A DNA stretch of 64,000 nucleotides, taken from positions 496,001-560,000 of the forward strand of contig CBDDEN010000011.1 in assembly GCA_965226925.1 (NCBI GenBank). Reading direction: 5' to 3'. Each line of letters begins with the position of its first letter. Position 1 is the stretch's first letter. Both the position numbers and the translations under genes were made by a program. The stretch is from CBDDCX01 sp965226925. Its GTDB lineage: Bacteria > Gemmatimonadota > Gemmatimonadetes > Longimicrobiales > Gaopeijiaceae. Below the pieces are notes generated by a model, which did not search any database, was not told the origin of the DNA, and saw only the letters and a program-made list of their open reading frames with translations. Positions 7,988 to 16,296 of this stretch are shown in pieces.

Positions 7988-9473
7988 TCTCGAACCCCCG
8001 CCCTATGGCAAGCCACACAGCCCTCCCGACTCGTGCTCATGGCCCGGTCAGGATCGAAACCGGGCCCGTGAGGGCTGATCCCCCAACCACCGACCGCAGA
8101 GTGACACTGGGTGCAATCCACCTGTGAATGGCAGGTCGTACATCCCTCCAACCCTTGCCGAGCCGCCACCCCGTGCCCGAGCAACCAAAAAGGGTTGGCG
8201 CTGTGGAACGCGATGTCGATCCCACCCTGAGACGTGAGTCCCACCCCTTGATGACACGCTCGGCAAAAGACTTCGGCGTTGTGGCACGACGCGCAGTCGA
8301 ACTCGTTGCCGTACGCCTCGGGACCGTGCATCTCCAGGAAATTGCCCTGGTGGAACACGGGACGACCGCTGCCCTCGTGGCATGCCGTACAGGTCTCCTG
8401 GACGTGGCAGCCGAGACAATCCGCTTCGGCGCTCGCGGCTCCGGCTCCGTGGGTGGTGACAAGTCCGGACGGTGCACCCGCGGTGCCTCCCCTTCCCACT
8501 CGACGCCTTGAGCGCCTCCGGGAACAGGTAACGGCATCGCCGCGACCTGCGCATTGCTCACTTCGTTGTGGCAGGACGTACAGGTCCGTTGGGTATGGCA
8601 GTTCGCACACCCTCCGGGCTGTGCTAAAGCCACCTTCGAATGGTTCCAGAGCCACGACGCATCATGGTCCTCGGGCTCAGGATACTCCGCCGGCGTGTCA
8701 TGAAGGAGTCCGGCCACACGGGAGTCGGGCCGAAGGCCCACGATCTCGCCGAGGTCAGCCGCATTTGCGTGACATCGCTCGCAACTGTCGCGGGTGTGAC
8801 AGGTGGCGCAGGCCGAGCCTCCCACGGCCTCGAGTGCTCCGTGGTCCAGGATGAAGTCTGCGTTCTCGTGTTCGGGAGGGCGTGGAAATGCCGCGATACG
8901 CTCCACGCTCAGAGATGTCGCCTCGGCGAGAGTCTGATGGCACGCCGCACAGTCCAGGGAGTAGCTGAGGTGTGCCGGGGCCTCATGCGCGTGGCACGAG
9001 ACGCACGTCTCCGGCTCGGCCCGGCCTACGAACATGTGAGGCACCGCCATCGTCTCGGTGGCGGACACTGCGCCGGGCGCCCTCGCTTCTCGCCCCTCGA
9101 CCGCAAACAGTGTCGCGACCGAATCGGCCGCCAACCGGTGGCACGTCGAGCAGTCGGCTTCCCCTCCACTCGCCGCGACAACCTCGATATGGATGCGATG
9201 GGAATAGTCGAGATTGCTCGGATCCACGACCGGCGCGGTCCACTCGATCTCCGGCTCGACCTCCCCGTCGTGACATGCGGTACAGCTTCCGGGAGTCGGG
9301 TAGTACGCCACTTCCGTATCGGTCTCGATCCCTTCGTGACATCCCTGACACAGGGGGAACAGTCCCGCGTGGTCGGAATGGGGGAACGGCTCCTGTACGG
9401 CGCGCGAGACCGCCCAAAGACCTGACGCTCCCGCGCTCAACACGACGATGGCGAAGCCGACCCGCAGCGTCAC
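7984..9473 (-). pseudogene. Large multiheme cytochrome c (about 16 hemes) with a single-base frameshift
   Basis: The start is GTG 9473, overlapping the stop of the beta-barrel gene (GTGA). A signal anchor (FAIVVLSAGASGLWAVS) follows. Nine CXXCH motifs lie in the first frame (CQGCH to CTSCH) and seven in the second (CLGCH to CVACH). The frames meet at 8460/8461: the first reads VHRPD and the second VTTHGAGAASAEADCLGCH, and restoring one base gives VHRPDFVTTHG. The repaired protein has about 496 residues and 16 hemes. Each half keeps normal heme spacing, so the break is recent or a sequencing error. As read, only the first nine hemes would be made with the proper sequence. It is probably the periplasmic cytochrome facing the barrel. 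Confidence 0.82.
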
Positions 9474-10945
9474 TCCCCACCTCCCGCCCGGGGCGTCGCT
9501 GCCGGTTCGGATCCCAAGGTCCACTCCACCCTGAGCGATCCGCGCACCTGACTCCAATCCACGTCGATGGAGTCGTCACCGACGGTGTGACTGTACCGCG
9601 TCAGAGAGCCGCTCACCCGCGCATGCGGCCCCAATCGTACGCTCCCGTCGGCACCCACGCCGATCACGGTGCCCTGGTCTACGCGGAACTCGTAGATACG
9701 CTGGAAGGCCTGGAGGTTGATGCCGACGTCGGCGCGTTCCGAGAACTGGCGTTGGACACGAAGGTACCCGTTGTCCTTCGCGGCCCCGAAGCCGATATCG
9801 GTCCGGAACCCTCCCTGAATCTGCCAATGCCCACCCACCAGAGTGGACCCGGAAATCGCGACGTTCCAACCGTTGGTTCGAACCGGCCCGAACGTGAAAC
9901 TGGCGTCCGTCTCGCCGTAATGCCTCCGGGCGGCGCGCATCTGCACCGTGGATCTTCGGCCGGCGCTCCACATCACACTAGTACCGTATTCGTCGAATCC
10001 AACGGGATTGAACGCGCCCCAGATGGTCCACAACTCGAAGAAGGGCCTGTACCTCCGGCCGTACACCCCGACCCCCAAGGCTGGCCACGGTGTCACCCAA
10101 CCTCGGAGGAGCGCCTCGTTCACTGTCCGAACAGCGAGATCGACCTCCACGGAGCCCTCCACGGTAGCCCACCCTCGCCGCACCACCGCGTCCAGCGCGG
10201 CGCGCTCACTGTGTAGTCCCGCACGATCGCTCCGGATCTCTCGCTGATACAGCGCCGTAACTGTGGTGCCCGCCCGGGGTCGGTAGCTCAGTTGGGTACC
10301 GAACAGATGAGCCCGGTCATCGGTTGCGAACGATTCGATCGCCGCCAGCGCCCCACTGGTGCGAGGCTCATTGAGGCCTCTGGCCAGGCTCCAGCCCCCA
10401 TAAGCCTCCAGCGAGAACCCGTCCTTCCTGATCAACGCTGATCCGCCGTCATAGTTGTAGTACCCGAGCCCCGACACCTTCCACTGCCGGCCGGCACGCA
10501 CTCTGATCAGGCCCCGGTCAATCTCGCCGTAGGCGACCAGGACGTCGTGCTCGTCGTTCGCGCGAGGCCAAAGATCGACCTCGCCAGACACGACTCTTCG
10601 TCCGCGGACGTGTGCGTATCCGCGGATTCCCTGCCCCAGACCCCAAACGCTGACCGAAATGTCCTGCACCGCAGGGACCGTGGACACTACGCCGCCCGAC
10701 CGTGTGAACCTGCAGAAGCCTGCAGAGTCGGCACAGCGCACCAGCCGTCCGTCAGGGCCGTAGCGGAGCAACCCTTCTCCGGTGGCCTGCGAAGCCGAGA
10801 CGCTGTCCTCGACCAATGGACGAAGCTCAACGTACTGGAGGGTCGTGATCCCGGTCGCCCGAACACTTTGAGCGGAGGTCTCCCATGCCGGGAGCGCGAG
10901 GAAGACGAGCGTCACCCCGAGCAGGCGGAGTTGGCGGCGGGCCAT
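9470..10945 (-). CDS. Outer-membrane beta-barrel protein linked to multiheme cytochromes
   Basis: The start chosen (ATG 10945) gives a clean signal peptide, RRQLRLLGVTLVFLALP then WETSAQ; a frame extending to 11023 would begin inside the upstream hairpin. The mature part, about 465 residues, is a string of alternating hydrophobic/polar strands with aromatic ends and short turns (for example SVWGLGQGIRGYAHVRG, VRGSLRVEWTLG), typical of a 16-22-stranded barrel. It has no CXXCH. It sits between a cytochrome lipoprotein and a 16-heme cytochrome, the layout of porin-cytochrome electron conduits, but I cannot assign it to MtrB, PioB or another named family. It may hold a cytochrome within the outer membrane. 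Confidence 0.7.
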   Translation of the reverse strand: MARRQLRLLGVTLVFLALPAWETSAQSVRATGITTLQYVELRPLVEDSVSASQATGEGLLRYGPDGRLVRCADSAGFCRFTRSGGVVSTVPAVQDISVSVWGLGQGIRGYAHVRGRRVVSGEVDLWPRANDEHDVLVAYGEIDRGLIRVRAGRQWKVSGLGYYNYDGGSALIRKDGFSLEAYGGWSLARGLNEPRTSGALAAIESFATDDRAHLFGTQLSYRPRAGTTVTALYQREIRSDRAGLHSERAALDAVVRRGWATVEGSVEVDLAVRTVNEALLRGWVTPWPALGVGVYGRRYRPFFELWTIWGAFNPVGFDEYGTSVMWSAGRRSTVQMRAARRHYGETDASFTFGPVRTNGWNVAISGSTLVGGHWQIQGGFRTDIGFGAAKDNGYLRVQRQFSERADVGINLQAFQRIYEFRVDQGTVIGVGADGSVRLGPHARVSGSLTRYSHTVGDDSIDVDWSQVRGSLRVEWTLGSEPAATPRAGGGE

Positions 10946-10998
10946 CCTGGGCTGCTTCAGGTCGGTCTCCAGGTCGGCGTGGCGGGTCACGTAAGCAC

Positions 10999-11034
10999 GG
11001 CTCGGGGCGGGCGGGTACTTCACCGCCCCGAGCC
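10999..11034. other. Perfect 12-bp inverted repeat between cytochrome lipoprotein and barrel genes
   Basis: GGCTCGGGGCGG at 10999-11010 is the exact reverse complement of CCGCCCCGAGCC at 11023-11034, separated by 12 bases. In the minus-strand transcript it folds into a very stable GC hairpin 20 nt after the cytochrome stop. No U-run follows, so it is a poor intrinsic terminator. It may act as an intercistronic stabiliser or reduce expression of the downstream barrel. Confidence 0.6.
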
Positions 11035-11053
11035 GATGAAACTACGGATGTGG

Positions 11054-12472
11054 TTAGTTCTGGTCGAACACGTTCTCGAGTGAGATAGCCGACTGCGCCG
11101 CCAGCCCATACTCGGTCTTAATCAACGCGATGCTCGCGGTGAGCAGTGCCTCGGTCAGGAACGGGTTGTGGATCGCCGAGTTCGTGATCGAACCCAATCC
11201 CGCGTTGAACTTCGCACCCTCGGCGACGGTGTACACGTTGTCGCTCGTGCTGAATTCCGTGCTCGGAACCAGGGCCAGGAGCGCGTCCAGCTCCGTCACC
11301 AGTTTGGCGATCCTGCTCGTCGCCACAACGTACGCCGAACGGGCCGCGTCTTGGCTGCCGTGGCACCCGCTCGAGGTGCAGCCCGAGAAGGTCCGCTGAC
11401 TCAGAGGACAATCGGCCTGGGGATCCGGCACGCCGCTGGTGTCGAGGCACGGGATCGGCTTGAAGCTGTGACCCTTCACGCTGAGCACGAAGGCTCCCGT
11501 CGCCGCGTCCGTGACATCGTACGCGTTCACGTGACACGTGGCGCACAGCTCCGGATTCGCTTCGCTCCCGTGCGTGCTGCGGATCTGGATGTCGGCGTAC
11601 TGGAAGTTCGGCGGGACCCACCCGGCGTCCTCGCCGAGCAGCAGGGGGCCCTGCGGCGAATGTGGACCTCTCTGCGGCGCGTCGAGATCCGGCACGGCCC
11701 GCTTGTGGTGGCACTTCATGCACAGGTTCTTCTCGACGTCGCGCGAATCGACGGGGAACCGGAGCTGGTGCTCGTTGGTGGCGTCGTGCGGGTCGTGGCA
11801 GACCGCACACACGATCGGAATGGCCGCCGTTTGGTCCTTCTCGAGGTAGTCCGCCTTGACGCCGAAGGCCGCGAGCGCGCCGCGGGCCTCGTGGCACGCC
11901 ACACAACTCGCGTTGCCCTGCGGATAGGAATTCATGTTGCCGTGCCTGGACTGTGCCCACTCGTTCACAAATCCCTGGTGCGTTCCCTGGTGGCACTCCC
12001 CGCACCCCGACGTAAGCTCGACGCCTGCCAGGATGGACGCCAACGGCTGGCTGGCGTCCGGATTCGTGACGTGCGCCAGGCCGGGGCCGTGGCAGCTCTC
12101 GCACTGCACGTCCTGGTAGCGGGGATCGAGCGTGCCGACCCAGCCCACGTTCGGATCCTCAACCGCGTTCCCGTTTTCGCTCACCGAGTGGCATCCCTCA
12201 CAGGACCCCTGGGCGGCACCGCTCGCCTGGAGAGTTGCCCAGGCCCCGGCATGAGCCGTCTGCTGCCACTCGGAGTTTTGGCCCACGTGGCAGTTCCCAC
12301 AGACGGGAAGCTTGGCTGCCTGGTTGCTGTACCCCAGGAAGTTGGCGGCACCCGCCGGGGGTTGCTCGAAGAGGGGGAACGCCACGAAGACCTGCTTTGT
12401 ATCCGTACACGCCGCACCTACTAGGACCGCGAGCGCGAGAACTGCTCGTTTGCTCAAGGATCCTGTCTTCAT
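11054..12472 (-). CDS. Multiheme cytochrome c lipoprotein, about nine hemes
   Basis: The start at 12472 is supported by GGGGAGG six bases upstream; a longer frame to 12568 has none. A lipoprotein signal ends LVGAAC (Cys at about residue 22), so the 472-residue protein is lipid-anchored, possibly on the outer membrane. It has eight CXXCH motifs (CGNCH, CEGCH, CESCH, CGECH, CVACH, CAVCH, CMKCH, CATCH) and one CX4CH (CTSSGCH). The distal histidines and the arrangement CGNCH...CEGCH...CESCHGPG resemble the cytochrome c554/OmcA-like multiheme fold. The last 100 residues have no heme. It is the first gene of the minus-strand cytochrome-nap cluster. It is probably the surface or outer-membrane partner of the barrel. 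Confidence 0.8.
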   Translation of the reverse strand: MKTGSLSKRAVLALAVLVGAACTDTKQVFVAFPLFEQPPAGAANFLGYSNQAAKLPVCGNCHVGQNSEWQQTAHAGAWATLQASGAAQGSCEGCHSVSENGNAVEDPNVGWVGTLDPRYQDVQCESCHGPGLAHVTNPDASQPLASILAGVELTSGCGECHQGTHQGFVNEWAQSRHGNMNSYPQGNASCVACHEARGALAAFGVKADYLEKDQTAAIPIVCAVCHDPHDATNEHQLRFPVDSRDVEKNLCMKCHHKRAVPDLDAPQRGPHSPQGPLLLGEDAGWVPPNFQYADIQIRSTHGSEANPELCATCHVNAYDVTDAATGAFVLSVKGHSFKPIPCLDTSGVPDPQADCPLSQRTFSGCTSSGCHGSQDAARSAYVVATSRIAKLVTELDALLALVPSTEFSTSDNVYTVAEGAKFNAGLGSITNSAIHNPFLTEALLTASIALIKTEYGLAAQSAISLENVFDQN

Positions 12473-12840
12473 GCCGGGCCTCCCCTTTGGCTTGGCCATC
12501 TGCTGTTTCACGCCGTCTCCAGGCTTGGGAGTGCACCGCGCGTTTCCCGACCGGGGCGGGGCGATCACATCCCTAGGAATTATCGATCATGGCCCTCTCC
12601 GCGTTCATCGGGAGAAGCTTCAAAAGAGTGTGGGGAAACCCCCTACGACGCGGCATCAGCACAGGGAGAGGGTCGGGGCGTGGGCCCCGGCGCGGGGTGT
12701 CTTCCACGTAGAGCCTTTGGTATTCTTCCACGTAGAGCCTTTGGCGTTTCCTTCCACGTAGAGCCTTCGGCATTCTTCCACGTTCACGTGCCGAATACAG
12801 ACCGCCAACCCCCACGAGAGACCAGACAGAGGCCGTCAAA
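12473..12840. other. Divergent intergenic region between cytochrome cluster and acnA
   Basis: These 368 bp separate divergent genes and must hold the promoters for the cytochrome-nap cluster (minus) and acnA (plus). The part nearer acnA has four direct repeats, listed separately. The middle (12640-12700) is a GC-rich stretch with GGGCCCCGGCGCGGGG. No convincing -35/-10 pair was found by eye, and no conserved small ORF. Confidence 0.6.
12702..12790. repeat. Four direct repeats, core TTCCACGTAGAGCC, 24-26 bp apart
   Basis: Near-identical 19-bp units TTCCACGTAGAGCCTTYGG start at 12702, 12726 and 12752. A fourth, degenerate unit starts at 12776 (TTCCACGTTCACGTG). Spacing is 24, 26 and 24 bp, close to 2.4 helical turns. 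The array ends 50 bp before the acnA ATG and 230 bp before the divergent cytochrome gene. It could be a set of regulator-binding sites or simple tandem duplication; spacers of 5-7 bp are far too short for CRISPR. Confidence 0.75.
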
Positions 12841-15549
12841 ATGAGCAGCGACCCCTTCGGCGCACGGACCACAATCGATCTCAAAGAAGGACGAACGTCC
12901 TTCTACCGGCTCGGCCGACTCGAGGAAACGGGCCTGGGCGACCTCGGCCGCCTGCCTTTCTCCATCCGCATCCTTCTCGAAAACGCGCTGCGCCACTCGG
13001 GTGGCAGATACGTGAGTGAAGAGCACGTCCAGGCCGTCGCCGCCTGGAGCCCCACCAACGCCGGTGCGGATGTGCCCTTTCTGCCGAGTCGGGTCGTGCT
13101 ACAGGACTTCACGGGCGTGCCCGCCGTGGTCGATCTGGCCGCCATGAGGGACGGGCTCAAGGCCATGGGCGGGGACCCGAAGCGCATCAATCCCGTGGTG
13201 CCGGCGGACCTGGTCATCGACCACTCTGTGCAGGTCGACTATTTCGGGACCCCCGAGGCTTATCGGCAGAACGTCGAGCGAGAGTTCGAGCGGAACCGGG
13301 AGCGGTATGCGCTGCTTAGGTGGGCACAGCACGCCTTCGAGGACTTCCGCGTCGTGCCCCCGGGCACGGGCATCGTGCACCAGGTGAACCTCGAGTACCT
13401 CGCCTCCGTGGTCCATCGCCGCAAAGAAGGCGAGAGTTGGGTTGCCTACCCCGATACGCTGGTCGGCACCGACTCACACACGACCATGATCAACGGGTTG
13501 GGCGTGGTAGGGTGGGGCGTCGGCGGGATCGAGGCCGAAGCGGTCCTTACCGGTCAGCCGTACTACATGCTCCTGCCCGAGGTGGTAGGCGTGAAGTTCA
13601 GCGGGGAGCTGCCCGAGGGTGCCACGGCCACGGACCTCGTGCTCCACGTCGTCCAGATGCTCCGATCCCACGGGGTTGTCGGTCGTTTCGTCGAATACTT
13701 CGGCTCCGGCCTCTCGAAGCTGACGCTCCCCGACCGGGCGACGTTGGCCAACATGTCTCCCGAGTATGGTGCGACGATCGGGTTCTTTCCGGTCGACGGA
13801 GAGACGCTGAACTATCTGAGGGGCACCGGACGTAGTGAAGAGCTCGTTGAGCGCGTAGAGCGAGTCAGCAAGGAACAGGGGCTCTTCCGCACCGATCAGA
13901 CGCCGGACCCGGAGTACACATCCGTCCTGCACATGGACCTCTCCACGGTGGAGCCCAGCGTGGCGGGGCCAAAGCGACCGCAGGACCGCATCGCCCTAGC
14001 CGACCTCCCCGATGCGTTCGCCAGGGATCTCCCGGGGTTGGTCCCCTCCGGCTTCGCTCAAAACGGTGACGGGAAGCGTACGATTCCCGTAGAAGTGGAC
14101 GGAGAAGCGCTCGAGATCACAGATGGCAGCATCGTGATCGCCGCCATCACCAGTTGCACGAACACCTCCAACCCGTCCGTCATGGTGGGGGCCGGACTGC
14201 TCGCGAAGAAGGCGGTCGAGCTGGGTCTGGAGGTCAAGCCCTGGGTCAAGCCGAGCATGGCCCCCGGTTCGAAGGTGGTCACGGACTACCTCGACGCGGC
14301 CGGCCTGACGGAGTCGCTGAACCGACTGGGCTTCGACGTCGTGGGATACGGGTGCACGACGTGCATTGGCAATTCCGGTCCTCTGGCCGGGTCTATCGGC
14401 GAGCAAGTGGAGTCGAACGGCCTCGTTGTCACGTCGATTCTCTCCGGAAACCGCAACTTCGAGGCGCGCATTCACCCGCAGGTGCGCGCGAACTACCTGT
14501 CCTCCCCCATGCTCGTGGTGGCCTACGCCCTCGCCGGTCGGATCGACATCGACTTGGCCACCGAGCCCCTGGGTCACGATCGTGACGGCGAGCCCGTCTA
14601 TCTGAAGGACCTGTGGCCAACCTCGGGAGTCATCGGCGAAACGGTGCGGTCCTGCCTCAAGCCCGAGATGTACGAGAACCGCTATGGCGAGGTTTTCGAG
14701 GGCAACGATCTGTGGCAGGCGCTCCCGTTGCCGACCGACGAGGACGGCCTCTACGAGTGGGAGGACGACTCCACCTACATCCGGAATCCTCCTTTCTTCA
14801 AGGGCATGTCCTTGGACGTCCCGGAACTGACCGACATCCTGGGCGCCCGCGTGTTGGGGATCTTCGGGCACACCACCACCACGGACCACATCTCCCCCGC
14901 CGGGGCTATCCCGAAGGACGAACCGGCCGGGATGTACCTGCGCGAGCGGGGAGTGAAGCCCTGGGAGTTCAACACCTTCGGCTCTCGTCGGGGAAACCAC
15001 GAGGTCATGATGCGTGGCACCTTCGGCAACGTGCGCATCCGCAACCTCATGCTCGACAACAAGGAGGGCGGCTACGCCCTACACCTCCCGAGCGGTGAGG
15101 AGTCGTCGATCTACGAGACCGCCATGCGCTATCAGGCCGAGGGCACACCCCTGGTTGTCCTCGCGGGGCGGGAGTACGGTACGGGCAGCTCGCGGGACTG
15201 GGCGGCAAAAGGCACGGCCCTGCTAGGTGTACGAGCCGTACTCGCCGAGAGCTACGAGCGAATTCACCGGAGCAACCTCGTCGGGATGGGTGTCATGCCG
15301 CTGCAGTTCAAGGAGGGTGACACACCCGACTCGCTCGGCCTCACCGGCCGCGAGACGTTCGACATCACCGGCATCCAAGACGGCCTCGAGCCGCGCGAGC
15401 GCCTGCGCGTCGTGGCCCGGGCCGACGACGGAACCGAAATAGAATTCGAGGCGATCGCGCGACTCGACTCGGATATCGATGTCGAGTACTACCACAACGG
15501 AGGGATTCTGCACACGGTGTTGAGGAGGATGGGCTCGGGCGAGATGTAG
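12841..15549 (+). CDS. acnA: Aconitate hydratase A
   Basis: Cytoplasmic [4Fe-4S] enzyme of the TCA cycle converting citrate to isocitrate. At 902 residues it has the normal length for AcnA/IRP1-type aconitase. The cluster cysteines are at about 439 (TSCTNTSNPSVM), 505 and 508 (YGCTTCIGNSGPL). Substrate-site residues are visible in GTDSHTTMINGLG, in FGSRRGNHEVMMRG and in GREYGTGSSRDWAAKG. It stands alone, divergent from the cytochrome cluster and convergent with the membrane protein gene at 15574. The repeat array upstream may regulate it. No unusual feature in the protein. Confidence 0.97.
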   Translation: MSSDPFGARTTIDLKEGRTSFYRLGRLEETGLGDLGRLPFSIRILLENALRHSGGRYVSEEHVQAVAAWSPTNAGADVPFLPSRVVLQDFTGVPAVVDLAAMRDGLKAMGGDPKRINPVVPADLVIDHSVQVDYFGTPEAYRQNVEREFERNRERYALLRWAQHAFEDFRVVPPGTGIVHQVNLEYLASVVHRRKEGESWVAYPDTLVGTDSHTTMINGLGVVGWGVGGIEAEAVLTGQPYYMLLPEVVGVKFSGELPEGATATDLVLHVVQMLRSHGVVGRFVEYFGSGLSKLTLPDRATLANMSPEYGATIGFFPVDGETLNYLRGTGRSEELVERVERVSKEQGLFRTDQTPDPEYTSVLHMDLSTVEPSVAGPKRPQDRIALADLPDAFARDLPGLVPSGFAQNGDGKRTIPVEVDGEALEITDGSIVIAAITSCTNTSNPSVMVGAGLLAKKAVELGLEVKPWVKPSMAPGSKVVTDYLDAAGLTESLNRLGFDVVGYGCTTCIGNSGPLAGSIGEQVESNGLVVTSILSGNRNFEARIHPQVRANYLSSPMLVVAYALAGRIDIDLATEPLGHDRDGEPVYLKDLWPTSGVIGETVRSCLKPEMYENRYGEVFEGNDLWQALPLPTDEDGLYEWEDDSTYIRNPPFFKGMSLDVPELTDILGARVLGIFGHTTTTDHISPAGAIPKDEPAGMYLRERGVKPWEFNTFGSRRGNHEVMMRGTFGNVRIRNLMLDNKEGGYALHLPSGEESSIYETAMRYQAEGTPLVVLAGREYGTGSSRDWAAKGTALLGVRAVLAESYERIHRSNLVGMGVMPLQFKEGDTPDSLGLTGRETFDITGIQDGLEPRERLRVVARADDGTEIEFEAIARLDSDIDVEYYHNGGILHTVLRRMGSGEM

Positions 15550-15573
15550 CTCCGAGCGGACCCGTAGTCGATC

Positions 15574-16263
15574 TCAGCCCGGTGGCTCGTAGTCTGAGTC
15601 CCGGAGCGCCAGGGGCCGGCCCAGAACTTCGGACAGAATCACGGCCTGCCTGATGCTACTTCGCCCTCCATGCATCAAGGCCCTCCGCACGCTCGTTCCC
15701 TTCCCCTCGGGCCGGGGCGCCGGGCCCGGCTCAACCTCGGGAGCCACCCCTGGGAGTGCCTCCGCCGGCACGGACAAGGTCCGGGCCGTGCCCGTGGTCG
15801 GCAGACGCGGCACCGAGAGCGTGGGGGACGCCCCGCCGATTCCACGATCCCGGGTCGCCAACTCATACGCCGGCTGGTCGTCCGGCTCCCACTCCACGTG
15901 ATCATGTTCTTCGACGTGCTGATGCTCCGGAGCCAGCCAAGTCTCCTCCGCCTCCGACGCACTCGGCGGTGCCGATGGGGACTCGATCTCGGGCGACTGC
16001 CCGTGAGGTAGGCGCCTCATGGAGGGAGTGGGTTCCCCCCTCGCCAGAGCGGCGATCTCGTCCCAGAGATCGTCCGGGACCATGCCCTCGGACGTGGGTT
16101 CAGGCTCGCTCGGGAATAGTTCGCCGGCTCCGGCTCCGCCGCCCGATCGTTCCATTTTGGCGCGCCGTTCGTTCTCCTGCCGCTTCTTCCGGGCCGCGCC
16201 GTCCATCAACGAGATGATGACGAAGAACGCGATCACCAGAATCTGGATCAGGCCGCTGTCCAT
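15574..16263 (-). CDS. Small membrane-anchored protein of unknown function
   Basis: A 229-residue protein with one N-terminal membrane helix (residues 4-20, LIQILVIAFFVIISLM), a basic stop-transfer segment (ARKKRQENERRAK) and a long acidic, Pro/Ser-rich, probably disordered middle. The last 35 residues are better ordered (RRALMHGGRSSIRQAVILSE, VLGRPLALRDSD). That C-terminal end resembles short motifs seen at the ends of membrane-anchored hypothetical proteins next to floA. It lies 33 bp downstream of floA on the same strand, so it is probably in the nfeD-floA transcript. I recognise no named family. Confidence 0.65.
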   Translation of the reverse strand: MDSGLIQILVIAFFVIISLMDGAARKKRQENERRAKMERSGGGAGAGELFPSEPEPTSEGMVPDDLWDEIAALARGEPTPSMRRLPHGQSPEIESPSAPPSASEAEETWLAPEHQHVEEHDHVEWEPDDQPAYELATRDRGIGGASPTLSVPRLPTTGTARTLSVPAEALPGVAPEVEPGPAPRPEGKGTSVRRALMHGGRSSIRQAVILSEVLGRPLALRDSDYEPPG

Positions 16264-16296
16264 CAGAGGGCCCTCGAAGCAGTCGGAAGGGTCACG

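Noticed and set aside
8972..10216. 414-codon plus-strand open frame opposite the barrel and 16-heme genes
   Set aside because: Pro/Arg-rich product without domains, fully covered by genes on the minus strand.
11168..12424. 418-codon plus-strand open frame antisense to the 9-heme lipoprotein
   Set aside because: The opposite strand has eight CXXCH motifs and a lipoprotein signal; this frame is a shadow.
12702..12790. Repeat array as a possible CRISPR
   Set aside because: Units of 19 bp are separated by only 5-7 bp and the spacers are similar to each other; no cas gene is present nearby. It is a promoter-region tandem repeat.
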